Assembly: GCF_008831285.2 (NCBI RefSeq)
Contig: NC_045143.1
Coordinates: 806,001-870,000 of the forward strand
From: Nymphaea colorata
Lineage: Eukaryota > Streptophyta > Magnoliopsida > Nymphaeales > Nymphaeaceae
Length of the DNA stretch: 64,000 bases
Reading direction: 5' to 3'
How positions within the stretch are numbered: position 1 is the first letter of the stretch; the number at the start of each line of letters is the position of its first letter. The notes beneath the pieces were generated by a model that searched no databases, was not told the origin of the DNA, and saw nothing but the letters and a program-made list of their open reading frames with translations. A program made the translations under genes and the position numbers. Positions 38,271 to 50,551 of the stretch are shown piece after piece.

Positions 38271-38585
38271 TTGCAGTACAAGCTTTAATTCTCCTAAAAT
38301 CTCTCACTCGCTGTAACCGTCCGGTGAGTTGAGGAAAAACATATGAGGCAGCACTATATCTGCCCAACTATTCTTTGATATAGGGTTATATGTTGATCGC
38401 CCTAACTTGGAGTCTCATAGAAGCAAACCTGAAAATCCATTGCTCTCTTGTTTCTTTCTTTCTTCCTCTCTTGCTGACAGGTGCTGGGTGTGCAAGCATC
38501 AATCACTGCTGGTGGTGAACCTGCTGTAGAGAAGTGAGTCGATCGGCAGACGTCAAACACCATTCCGCTGCATAGAAACCAACAG

Positions 38586-38598
38586 TGGTATCAGAGCC
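38586..38598 (+). mobile_element. LTR-retrotransposon primer-binding site (tRNA-iMet type)
   Basis: TGGTATCAGAGCC is the standard primer-binding site complementary to the 3' end of initiator tRNA-Met, used by many plant LTR retrotransposons. The bases just before it end in ...aaccaaca, a plausible LTR 3' end. So a 5' LTR probably occupies sequence upstream to 38584. No gag or pol reading frame was recognised downstream (38600-40380 is AT-rich with direct repeats), so this would be a large non-coding derivative or a decayed copy. No matching 3' LTR was identified by eye. Confidence 0.6.
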
Positions 38599-39117
38599 AA
38601 AGGCAAACATGATAACTTATATTGAAATAAAAACAAATAGGATATAATTTTTTTTTTCACATATCCAAACCAGTCAGTTTAGATATGAAGCTAAACTTTA
38701 TGTAATGTGGATTTCATTAGTTCAAATATAGAAATTCAGAATAAACGAGCAATGTCCACAATACAACTAATTTGAATTAAAAAAACACACAAATGATCCA
38801 TATGAAATATTGTACAACATGATTTCAATAACAATGTTTGGGGCAAAACAATAGCCCAATTCTTGAGCAGAGTGAAACAAGAAAAATTTCTTTACCTTGT
38901 GATGATCCATACTAACTCATCATCCTTAAGAGCAAATAAAATAAGTCTCCAAATAAAAACATTCAAACTTTATATGGGTTTTAGTTCAAGAGTGTTACAT
39001 TACGCATCTTTAACATACATTTAAAACAAGTTCACATCAACAATGGAGTAAATAAAGCCTTGTTCAATAACACTCTAAAATGATTTGAATTCATATCTGC
39101 TAGTCATCTTTGCTAAG

Positions 39118-39653
39118 GGTCCAAAATGACGATGAATATTCGTAAAACAAGTATAATAACATACACTTGAACAAACATAAACAGGATATGAATTTTTAAC
39201 TAATATCCAAACAAATTTAGATCTGAATATGTCATGATTCATCTTTTATCTCAAGAATATTCTTCCATAAAGAGCACAAGAAATTCATCTTTTAGCACTC
39301 TAGTGCTACTCACATTGAATGTGTAAAACTCGTAAAACCATTAGATCTAAAAATCAATGCTCATCATAATATGTTTAGATCTAATATAAACAAGATATAG
39401 ATCTTGAACAAGTCAAATCAGATTATGCTCCAAAGGAGTGCAACGTTTAGTGTGAGATCCAAATTCAATAACTAAATGGATATATAAAACAAAGTTTTGG
39501 TCATATCTAATATCTGCATGGACCCAAAATGACGATGAATGTTCGTAAAACAAGTATAATAACATATACTTGAACAAACATAAACATGATATGGATTTTT
39601 AACCAATATCCAAAAAAAATTAGATCTGAATATGACATGATTCAAACTGAATA
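39118..39653. repeat. Direct repeat pair of about 125 bp, 411 bp apart
   Basis: 39118-39242 and 39529-39653 share aaaatgacgatgaat, cgtaaaacaagtataataac and tagatctgaatatg with few changes. They lie in the presumed internal region of the LTR element. Confidence 0.8.
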
Positions 39654-40379
39654 CAAATATGGATCTTAAACAACAATCAAATCCAAAGCAAAAATCCAAA
39701 TGATTATTTAGATTCAGATCTTACCAATGTGGATCCACACACAATAATATCAACACTATAATGGATATGTATTTACACAAATAAAGAAGATTCAAATTCA
39801 AATCCAATATAAACTTGTTTCAGCATAATATCCATGACACAAGGTTAATACCACTATTGAGTCATGCACATACAAAAAAACAAAATTGCGTAAGCATACA
39901 TACATGTTGCTAATCATTTTTTTTCTTCTGAAGCTCCCACTCATAAAAAGTAATATCTAAATTAATTCCATGACAAGTATAAAACAATAATACATGACCA
40001 ATAACATTTTAATATAATTTAAAATAAGGAACAACTCAATATTAAATTTTAGACCCCTTTTTCTGTAATTTTCAATCAGAATGGTACCTATATGTAATTG
40101 TAAAAGCCTTTGTTTTTTGCCGAAATTGCAAAACAATTTTTTGGAACCCTCTTTCAGTAATTTATAATAACTCTGAGGGTATTACCACAAAATTTCGTCT
40201 AAAATTGTCAGTTTTGCTGAAACTAACTTTCTCGAGCTTCTTTTTAAAAAACTTTTTAGCAAAAGCTATGTTGAATTAATTTATTAAAGTTATAACAGTG
40301 TTTATGAAAATGCTGATGAAATTATAGACTGATTTTACAATTTATGAAATTTGGGTATAAAAACCCCTTTCACGTTGAA

Positions 40380-41640
40380 AACATATCTTCACTTTGCTAT
40401 TCGGCTACGGCGCCGTGCTGTTCTACGGCACCGTCTTTCATCTATTGAGTGACTCTTTCACTTTCTCTCCACCACTTTTATTATGTTTTATTGTGCTACT
40501 AACTTGTATATTTTTTTTTATATTTTATTTATGCGATCTGTATATTTTTTTTATATTTTGTTTATGCGATTTGTTTTTATATTTAGAAAACTTCTTCTGT
40601 ACCCACATTCCGTCTCTTCTGGACTCTTTGGTCAAACCTATCGTCTAGGGTTTGTCCACCGTGCCTCTGCCGCTGATACTGCCGTGTTTCTTCACCGCCA
40701 CCGTGATGAAGACCTGCCTACCGGCACGGTGAGAACTTCCGGCAAGTCTCCTCTCCTCCCTTCTTACACTTCCACCGTACCCGACGCCCCACAGGAAAGG
40801 CAGGAGGCAACCTGCCAGGCTTCGTCCTCCAACTAGCGACTGAGAGGCCACGGTTTCTTCCAGGTGATAAACCATGGAGTGGAACACAGACCTCACATCT
40901 GCGGCACTTCATCACATGGATGAGTTTCTAGGCAGCCGCAGAACGAGAAGAAGAAGGTGAGGGGATCCTCCGATGGTCGTTCCACCGTTTCCCTTCCAAA
41001 TGCCTCGCTTTTCTTCCCCTTTCATGCCTCTGGACCATTTCCAAGCTACCATGGGCATTGGGCCACCATTGTTTTTTCTCATCAGGGTAGCCTAGATGCC
41101 ATTGACGATGAGGTTTGGGAGGAGGTTTCTACAATCATAGAGGGAGACGGTGATGCCCAAGGAGAGACCCAAAGCCATTTTGGTAATCTCCGGCCACAGG
41201 GAGACAGCCAGCCCTGCGTTAGCGTCATCACCACCGCCAATGCTACCATCTACGGTTTCTACGGCTTCTCCAAGCCCATGTACCAGTTGAGGAGATGAGA
41301 AGTACCATTTTCTATCTCATTGGAAATCTGATGCTGCTCTTCTTTTAAGAAAACCTGGGCTTCCTTTTCATAATTGGAGGCACAATCCGCGCACAAACTG
41401 AGTTTATCATAATCTTCATCCTTGATGAGACTGGATTTTAATATCTGCGTTCCGTGTAGATATTGTGGATAGTTCGCCCCTGTTATGGAATCCATACCAC
41501 TGCATTCACATTCAAAAAAGAAAACAAGTGAATGTTAAAGTTGTTACTATAAAGTTTTGTGCAAACAATCTCTCGTAACAAATTTGTTTATTGTTTTCCT
41601 TCCTAATAATATTTTCATATTTTACTGTTCGCTATCTTTT
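40380..41640. other. GC-richer block, no recognised gene
   Basis: This block has higher GC and several overlapping ORFs (40483-40836 and 40957-41298 on plus), with phrases such as ctacggcaccgtc. No conserved domain was recognised. It may be part of the LTR element or another repeat. Confidence 0.35.
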
Positions 41641-41652
41641 TTGTTTCTCTTG

Positions 41653-41994
41653 AGCATAATTTAATACATGTTGCAGGAGCGATAATGCTTGAAAAGCAAA
41701 AGAGTTTCAAGTTTCAACGTTCAAAATGCCGTAGTGGAATTCTGAGTTCTAATGTAAATGCCCTAGTGGAATTTTGAGGAGGTCACCCATCCAGTACTAC
41801 TCTCAAGCACGCTTAATGCTTAATTTCAGAGTTCTAATGAAATCTGGTGGGATATGGATGACTTCCTAGAAAGTCCTCCCATCCCCTCAAAATTCCACTA
41901 CGACATTTTGGACGTTGAAACTTGAAACTCTTTTGCTTTTTGAGCACTATCGCTCCTACTACTGCAACAACTGCAACATGTATTAAATTGTGCT
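41653..41994. mobile_element. Hairpin element containing 5S rRNA-derived sequence
   Basis: Outer arms 41653-41745 and 41889-41994 are inverted copies (agcataatttaatacatgtt at the left, its complement at the right). Between them, 41777-41850 is the reverse complement of the 3' two-thirds of plant 5S rRNA (ggaggtcacccatccagtac, then caagcacgcttaa and gagttctaatgaaatc). Next, 41857-41885 carries the 5S 3' end in the other orientation (gatgacttcctagaaagtcc). 5S sequence inside a repeat is typical of Cassandra-type TRIMs and 5S-derived SINEs. Here the pieces are in inverted arrangement. Confidence 0.65.
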
Positions 41995-41999
41995 AATTG

Positions 42000-44350
42000 T
42001 AAAATGCTGAACAATGCAAATGTGGTGAAGCCATCATCGTCGTCCCTCGGATCTCTTAGAGACGACTCGACCATCTTTTGAGTTTCGAACCAGCTCTAAG
42101 TTTTTAGGTGAGTGATTATCCGGTAGTCGCATTCAATCTTTTCCCGTCGTCATCTCTGATGTGGGTTGGATCCAACGCACCAAAGCTCGACACCAGAGGT
42201 GAGCTCTACGGGCCGGAATCTTCTGATTTCCAGCCGCCCCTGTTCTGAAGTGAATTATTCCAGCGGCTCTGTTCATCTCGGTGTCGTTGTTTCCTCCGGA
42301 GGTCCGTTGCCTTCCAAGTGCTCAGTCCAGATGCGGTTTCATCGAGCCCAAGCTTGACCAGTGTCGCCGATCCTGTTGGCCAGACTCTCGAGTTTGCCGG
42401 CCTCTCACCCAGCTGCCCCTGTTTTCGGGCGTGAGGAGCTTTCGCATCCGCGGGTGACGATTTCTGGTGACCGTTGGCTCCCCCAGTGCTCAGACGGATT
42501 CCCCAGCCAAAGGCGATCGTGAGGGACCCCTACTTCGGCTGGAAGTACTTCGGTGGACGGTCGGAATCCGTGAACTCCATCCTTCCTCTCTGCCTCTGAC
42601 CAACTGCTGAAGCCTCCCTTTTCAGCTTCAGACCGAGCTGCAGCGTTGCATCGGCCGTGTCTGCTGTCTCGGCGGCTGCTGTGACTGTTGTGGCCACTGC
42701 GGTAGCGACCTCCTTTCATAGGGAGCGGTATCGTGTCCTGCCCAGCCGCCTCGCCAACCGCTCAGTGGCGCCTCGGCGGATCGGTTCCCATCAGCCACAG
42801 ACATTTACTCTTTTCCCATCATTTGTTCAACTGAATCATGTAACATCTAATCTTTGCAAGATTGTGGCAGCAACACACTCTATAGGGAAGATTATGTTGT
42901 GGAAGTCACTGATATGCTATGGTTTTGAGCTTAATTGTTTTTATATATTTTTTAATGAAAACGTTGACTTTTTTCAATAAAAAAAAGTGAAACATGTTGC
43001 TGCGCTGCCATTGATAGGGAAAACATCTTATAAGGTCTTGTGTGGAACCAGTGTATCCAATATGACTCCTTATCCGGGAGCATTAGCCGATACGTATCGT
43101 ATGGGCACCTGTTGATATAATATGTGACTGATGCAGGTTTTTTAATTTTTTAAATCAATCAAAAACATTTTAATTAAAGTTTTTTAGACTTGTGGTAATG
43201 ATCGCAGCCATTCCTTTATTGCATGGTTTCTGCTTAATATTTGACGAAATAATCGCAAGTTCAATCAATTTTTTTAAGCCGCCTCATGACAAGATAAAGA
43301 AAAGTCTTTTCATATTATTTGAAACCAAGAAAAAGCAGGAAGTAGAAATTCCATAGTTATCAGGATCTGCTGGAGTCTGCCTAATCCATCTGATTATGTA
43401 AATAAACAAGTTGCAAGTAATTAATCAAAAGCTATAATGTAATTCCAATCACAGATTTAAAAATTTCCGAGGGACCAAATGTCCCAACGATCAGCCTTCA
43501 TCCATCGATCGCAAAACTCATCTTCCTTCGATAAACATATCCGCAACATTCTATACTCACAAGAACAGGAAATGGATTCATAATATTAATAAAATCCCTA
43601 AGCAATTACATACGGGAAGCTCACGAATTCACGTTGAACCAAAGTGCAGGGAACCTGAGACTTCTCAGCAGACGGTACTAGCACCTAAGCTATATCTCAT
43701 CACTGTGTCAGTCAGTGAGTTGCGAAATCCGCATCATTCTTGTTTAAGCATCCATTCCTTGTTCTTCCACATACGATCGTTGTAGCTATCCATCACATCA
43801 CAACTCGTTTATTCTTTCAAATAAATTCCCTTTGTTATAGTAGATTTCCTGTCCATCAAACGGGCCCTAAGCGTCATGTTTCTCCAAGCGCTTGGGTTGA
43901 AGCTGTCTTCGCCGTTCTTTTCTCCTGCCATTGCCTTCTCCACCTCTATGGATGACGTTGCAGAATTTTCACAGGCCACAGCATCCTCTGACATCCCGTG
44001 TCCCTCGTGGCCGTGACAACCTTCATTTGGCAGCCTTGAAATACTCTTCTCCTGATCATGCATTGCCTTCTTCTTCAGTGCAGCAACCCCTCTGCCCTGT
44101 TGGTGTATGGAACTTGATTCATACTGAACACTCGTATGCAAATGCGGATTTGCCCTAATCCTTATGTTGTGAAGGGGGCCGCAGTTTCTTTTATGGTCTT
44201 CTCTTTGAGAGTGTCTGTGTTGATCTGAGAGTGAATAGTGAAAGATCTGTGCGACCGTGGACGTAGAAGATTATTGCTCCGAACCATGTACTTCTTCTTT
44301 GTTGCTTTTATCTCTCTCTTGAGAGTGCGAAAGAAGAGTTTTGTGTGTTG
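42000..44350. other. Repeat-like DNA, no recognised gene
   Basis: 42050-42800 is a GC-rich tract with ORFs on both strands but no domain I can name. 42800-44350 is mixed. The 110-codon minus ORF at 43809-44141 and 71-75 codon plus ORFs overlap each other and lack protein features. Confidence 0.35.
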
Positions 44351-44356
44351 TTCCTA

Positions 44357-45050
44357 TGTTAAAAATAAGAAATATATTACAAAACCTGTGAGTGTATATT
44401 TAACTAGGGTGAGTGTATATTTAACTAGGGCGGATGCCACAGAACAGCGTCAATGACGTTATGAGAGAAGCAATTAGTTGGTTGCCTTCATGTAAAGATG
44501 GGATGGATGGATGCCATTAATTTCACGTTGAAAAACACAAATTTGAGAGAGAAAGGAAGATTTCTGAGAGAGAAGAGCGGATAAACTTGTTAAGCTTTTG
44601 GAGAAGCCTGCCAAGCATCAAGGTTGCCAAAAAGGAGGAAAAGCACCGACAGTTGAAGGCAAACAATCTTTCGAGTTTACCAAATTTACCGATCCACATC
44701 AACACCCTAACATAAGTCGTTCGACTTTGAATTGTAAAACTAACTTTCTAAAGATTGTTTGCCTTCAACTGTCGGTGCTTTTCCTCCTTTTTGGCAACCT
44801 TGATGCTTGGCAGTTGGCAGGCTTCTCCAAAAGCTTACAAGTTTATCCGCTCTTCTCTCTCAGAAATCTTCCTTTCTCTGTCAAATTCGTGTTTTTCATC
44901 GTGGAATTCATGGCATCCATCCATCCCATCTTTACATGAAGGCAACCAACTAATTGCTTCACTCATAACGTCATCTGACGCTGTTCTGTGGCGTCCGCCC
45001 TAGTTAAAGACATACTCACAGGTTTTGTGATATATTTCTTATTTTTAACA
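44357..45050. mobile_element. 694-bp foldback element with CTA target duplication
   Basis: The left end TGTTAAAAATAAG and right end CTTATTTTTAACA are perfect inverted repeats, and the complementarity continues for about 330 bp per arm with few differences. The flanks carry CTA on both sides (44354-44356 and 45051-45053), consistent with a 3-bp target-site duplication. The arms contain the phrase cttgatgcttggcag and a short internal tandem (gtgtatatttaactaggg twice) on the left only. ORFs spanning the arms are artefacts. There is no transposase, so it is non-autonomous. The 3-bp duplication fits PIF/Harbinger- or CACTA-like activity. Confidence 0.85.
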
Positions 45051-46644
45051 CTAGGAAGCCACGCACCAAACATCGACCCGGGCTTGATGAAATTGAAAGA
45101 GTTCATTTAATTGAAAGGAAATCTCGAATCCGTCACGCAATTGGGATTGAAAGCTTCTACTTGTATGCCGTTCCGGGGGTGCAAGGCTTCACAAGCGCAT
45201 AGTATACTCGAGACCTAAAGCTGAACCGTCGCGTATCATTGCATGCACCACCTTACACTAACTGAAATATATTGATTGCATTCACCAATCAAGAGGTTCT
45301 TTCATTTTCAGAATGTTACCAGCAATTTAACAATATTATCTGTGGACCAGAAGGCTATTTTACTTTCGGTGGTTAGAGGAAGATGAAATAGGAAAAGATT
45401 TAATCATTCTGTTGCCGCCGATCATTTTTGTATAATAAAAATGTCAAAGAAAAATGAAGTGCATGCTTCAAATTTGTCTACATTTTTCATTTTTTAGATT
45501 GATTGTTGAATTGTCCCGTGAAATGCACTATATTTACCTTTTAAGTTGCCAGATTCTATGAAAGCCTAGGTCCCCAATTGGATTCTGCGTTTTATCTTTC
45601 TTTTCTATTTCAAAATGACGAGTTTAGAATGGATTAAAAAAAATTATGAGATTCGAGAAAAAATGGTTGAAATCTAATGTGTAGATCACGTTATATTATA
45701 TTTAAAATACCTTTAATAGCGTAACTCGGCTCCCAAATTTCTAATGCAAACACGTCCATGTTTAGGATCCAGAAAGCGATTTTGTTGGATAAGAATATTA
45801 TATTTTTTGGTGCATGTTTTCAAAATATATAATTTATGTTATGTTTCATATTGATATCCTTTTGTGGTAGTACTGTACTACCACAAAAGTCAACACTATA
45901 GAAATTCAAAAATAAAATTGGCTGCCTATGTATATTGCTCCAAACCCCTCAAAAAAAATATATATATAATGTTATTGTAGATAATCTAATAATCAAACAT
46001 TAGATACAATTTTATCATACTTATTGAAACAAAATATATGATGCTTTTTCGTCGATATTCTTGTTGAAGTCCTCTAAACAATATTTGGTGCAACTGACCA
46101 TAAAGGAAAGCCAACTTAAAGCTGCCATGCTTTCCAGCAGTCAAGATTTCATTTTCCAATCACAAGTTGTTTTGGTAATATTTTTTACATGTATAATATT
46201 TTCATTACATAACGGTCGTCCAAATTTAAAGATTATATGAATGATTTAATTAATCATTTAATTAACCTAACTGATGGTTTATAAAGTATCACTTATAAAG
46301 CAATATTTGATAAATGAAACTTATACCATACATTTGGAAAATTAATCTTTAAATCACGTGCAGCCCATCATACTTATACATCCAAATGCTTAATGAAACA
46401 TTTATACCTCTTATAAGCCTCGTTTTAAGGTTACTTCTACTCAGGCGGGTTTGAGCAAGTGAAACTAAATGTTGGGAACTAAAATTGTTGGATATTTAGT
46501 ACCCTGTACTTTTTTGGTGGAAATCTTGTTTTACTTCCATTTGTTTCATTTCGTTTGATTTTATGAAATTCCTTACATTGAGAAGTTAATAGGAAAAAAA
46601 TTTATTCCAACATTGCTTGGTATTAAAGTTTCATAATAGCTTAA
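45051..46644. other. AT-rich intergenic, no gene seen
   Basis: No protein-like ORF was found. A 31-bp palindrome lies at 45859-45889. Confidence 0.5.
45859..45889. repeat. 31-bp perfect short palindrome
   Basis: The 14-bp arm CTTTTGTGGTAGTA is followed by 3 nt and its exact complement. Confidence 0.85.
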
Positions 46645-48539
46645 TGTTCTGTATTTGTCTACAGCTAGACCTTTTCACCGAATTTGAATTAAAGTTGTAG
46701 CTCTATAGTAAAGTTCCATGTAATCAAATGGGCAAAGTCAGATTAGGACCATGTTTTTCTAAAAATTAACATGATTAGTTTTCAAAAGATCTTTGGATTG
46801 GGGGCGGAGGGCGAGGCAGTTGCCAGATACTTGTAGGCAATTGCCTACATAGACCACAAAAAAAAAGAAACATTTTATTTTTATATTGATATTTTTGAAC
46901 AAATTTTCTCATTTACATATTGGTTCCCCCAAAAAATTTAAATTATATATGTAACATCTCTTAGCCAAAATTTTCTGGCTTCGCCCCGATCTTTAAAAAA
47001 CTGAAATTGAAAGATGAGGTTTCCACATAATTATTGGGAGTATTATGTAGGATGTTGCATGGTCCCTCACCTTATTAGAAGGATCACAACCTGTGATCAT
47101 GCTTGCATTGATGAAATTTTTTGCCAGCAAAAAATTTCAAACGTTCGTCATGTTTTTTTTTTCTAAAAGATATAAAAAATACATGCAACACACTTGGATG
47201 TTGTTCAAAATACATAAAAAAATTAATGAAAGCATGAGATTTAACATGATTTTCCACCACGGAAGGCCACCATGGGCCCTAAGGATCAATAGTGTGAGAT
47301 TTGATATTTATACACTTTGTTTACATAATATCTAGATATCTCTTTGATTTTTTTTACATGTCTAGGTTGACGTATCTCTTTGTTGATAGCGATGCTATTA
47401 TTATTTTTGTTGGCTTCTTTACTCCTATAGATATCACTCCCTTATAAATCGCAAAATTATTGCCAACAATAATAACATTTCTTTTATTAAGCAAAACTGA
47501 TAGTTACATTGCATAACATCAATATTGTTAGATTTGATATGTACAGTTTACAATAATTTCCAGAAACCCAATTTCCTTGCAAATTCAGGTGGATGACCCT
47601 CCTTGTTGATAACAATTTTGTTATTATTTTTATTACATCTTTACTTTTATAGATATCATTTTCTCAAAGTCACCACATTACCTTTAACAATAATAACATT
47701 TCTTTTGTTGAGAAGATCTTGTTTGATAATGTTAAATCATTTGCATAACACTTTCCATTTTCACCTCCAAAACATACTTGAAAAATCCAAGAGATCACAT
47801 TTCTACCCTTTTTTTTTTTTTTTTTTTTGCAACGAGTCAACGACCCTCCTTGTTGATAATGATGCTATTATTATTTGTGTCCATATTCACCTCCACAATA
47901 TAATTCCTTTATAGGTCACAAAATTATTTTTTATCGATGATCACCTTCATTTTATTGTGAAGATTTTATTTAATAACTTTAAACACTTATATAATGCTCT
48001 TTATTTTCTCGTGCACCATATGGGGATCTTCTTGCTATAATACCATATGCAGATTTATGGAACATGGCATTCTAGTATTTCATGGATATATCTCAATCTT
48101 TGGGATGGATCCATGAAATACCATGTTTATATTTATATTATTATTGCCAAACACCACCTAAGCATCATTTAGAATCTTTTATAGTAGAACTTATCTAGTC
48201 GGCCGTTAACTATGCTAACCTTCAATGGGTAGCCACTGAACAAAAAAAATTAAACAAAATGAAGATTAGATACCTTTAGGCCACATACTAACTTTATATT
48301 CATATGTTTTGTGATCAAGTGTGAACATCTACAACCAGTCACGTTTACTCTAGAGAGTATGCTTTAATCGTCAGTAGATGCTATTATTTGGCACAATCGC
48401 AGGGCGTTTGGTAGGAAGAATTTGTATTCTTGGAATGCATGTTTTTTTAATAGATGATATGAAGGACATCATATTTTAGGAGTGATTAGAGACATTTTCT
48501 TAGTTCCAACAAATGAAATACTGGACATTCTATAGGCAC
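46645..48539. repeat. Dispersed 1.9-kb repeat, copy 2
   Basis: A direct copy of 33811-35799 with moderate divergence. It carries the same landmarks (tttgtctacagctagacc, actggacattctataggca) and the same three internal gttgata modules. It lacks the segment of about 70 bp near the ttcgccccta phrase and gains a T20 tract near 47810-47828. Copies lie 12.8 kb apart. Confidence 0.85.
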
Positions 48540-50380
48540 GTGTCCTAAAAATGTCCTTCTTACTACACTCTCTTCAAACAAGACCACCAAACCAGATTCA
48601 GAAGTAGAATCTTCTTGTACGTGGTTTTTGCAACATCAGGTAGGAGATAGGTAGAGATGTAGTCTCATTCAAACACAGCAGCAAAAGCAAAGGAAGAAAT
48701 TTCATTCTGCTTGAGATTCTCTTCCCCACATTCAAACGCTCCCATGCAACCATGGAATGTCAAGGCAGCCGGGGTCTCCGTGGGACGTATTTCCATGGAG
48801 CCCACTCTTTGAAACATTGATTTAGTATTAAAACTTAAGTGAATTTGAGTCTAGTTATATGCACTACGATATTCGGGTAACTACTTCATAGTTAATTGAA
48901 AATTTGTTAATCATATATGAAGTCGCACATTTACATACGGATGACTCGACATTCACTAATTGTCAATTATGTTCGAAGCACATACATATATAAAAAAAAA
49001 ATATCATCTTTTATGGTGCGAGTGATGTGTTTGTCTATTGGTGTCTTCTCATCAGTCAGTCCCCAAATGGGTCCAGACATGACAAAGTGAGCATTCGAGA
49101 GTCCACGAACAACGAGTGGACCTGCTACAATGTTCACATCATGTCAATGAGACGAGTTCAACTAAGTGGGATCCATGACCCAGTGCTCTCTTCTTTATCC
49201 AACAACAAAGCCACGTGTTCTTAAACTTTCTTTGCACTAAAAGAAAAAAGGGAAAGAAAGTCTGTTCCTTCATAATGCAATAAGAATTAATCCACCCAAA
49301 TCATGGAACTGCACTCGATTCTACTGTCAAATGAACTGACGATGCCATCAACCCTGCAAACCTGGCTTGGACTGATCCACATGCAATGACAAATGTGTTC
49401 TTATTTCCTTTCAACAAATGAATAAATATCATGAACTTTTCCAAATAAAAGATCCCGACAATCAAGATTTATGGCTACGGGAAGATTAGTCAAGATAAGA
49501 AGCAGTAGCAAAGTCAAAAATTTTGATTGAGGAACACTAATCCAAAACTTTCACGCCCCTTGAAGGGGCTCCATATATATATATATATATATAATGTGTG
49601 TGTGTTAAATAATTGAGGGTAACAATGTAAAAGTAAAGGTATTTTGTGCGGCTGGTGTCGACAACTTTCTACAGGAGACAACATGTGGCTCAGCCACTGG
49701 ACGGGAGCATGTTTTAAGCTAAGGCAGAATGTTTTTGGACCCATCAGGTCATTCATGGCTTCAGGTTTCAGTGGGGCAACGTCAGTGATGGATGAGAAGG
49801 AAGCTACAAGGAAGCTGCCAATAAAAGGGTGTTTGATAACCTCACATGTTGTCTTTGGGTCTGCCCATCGGCTCTGACAATACTGTGCTATAATCTTAAT
49901 CCCTTGTTTCCGGCAGACTAATTATAATCTTTAACCATTAGCAGAAACAGACAAATTACTCCTGCCAAACTTTAGCAGAGAATTGCGATTACAATTTTTG
50001 AGCCGGAAGATCATCCCTCTCTCTAACGCATGAGATAAGAAGAAGAAAGAAACAGACTGCTGGACAACATGTAGCTGGCCTACCAGCCTTGTCAATTGGA
50101 TGGTGCACGATGATGTGAGGCTGCTGAGCTGATGTTCTGATTATCTCTTCTTATATTTCGAATTATATTTCTTCTTTTCAACTCCGAAGAGCCGACATTG
50201 ATAAGTATCGTGCGATATCGACAACACTGCTTTGAACGAGAATGCTTTTTCAGGCCGCATCGGCAGACGTCCCCACTATGTAGATACACCAGTGATTCGC
50301 CGGGCCTACAATGACTTGGATTTGCAGACCCATCAACGAACAGATAGCTAACTTTGGATCATGCATTCCCACAGATACAT
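48540..50380. other. Intergenic, no gene recognised
   Basis: No recognisable coding sequence was found. A TA run lies at about 49572-49592. Short ORFs (49027-49224, 49644-49877) have no identifiable features. Confidence 0.45.
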
Positions 50381-50551
50381 GAACATGAAAACTTTTTGGA
50401 CAATAAAGCTTGGTGGCGCATTTGGGATGAGTGCAACAAGAGAGTCTTTAGGGACACCTTCTCTTCACCGGATTCTGTGGCTCGTCTTGTGCAAGGGGAT
50501 GTCCAGTTTGCCATTCGGTTGAAACGCCGCTGTCCGTCTGCGACTGGGTGA
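50381..50551 (+). pseudogene. LINE (non-LTR retrotransposon) ORF2 C-terminal remnant
   Basis: The frame reads AWWRIWDECNKRVFRDTF then SSPDSVARLVQGDVQFAI and stops shortly after. The W-x-I-W-x-E/D-x-N-x-R-x-F pattern followed by a hydrophobic helix is typical of the tail after the zinc-binding domain in plant LINE reverse transcriptases. No upstream reverse transcriptase was found, as expected for a decayed fragment. Confidence 0.6.

Noticed and set aside
39118-39653. CRISPR-like array
   Set aside because: There are only two long repeats with 286 bp between them, in a plant genome.
42405-42719. 104-codon minus-strand ORF in GC-rich block
   Set aside because: It has no recognisable motif, is open on the other strand as well, and lies in repeat-rich DNA.
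44598-44939. 113-codon plus-strand ORF
   Set aside because: It crosses the centre of the 694-bp foldback element, so both halves are complements of each other.
33811-48539. Reading the two 1.9-kb repeats as LTRs of one retrotransposon
   Set aside because: They lack TG...CA ends, no PBS follows copy 1 directly, and no polypurine tract or pol frame lies between in the right place.
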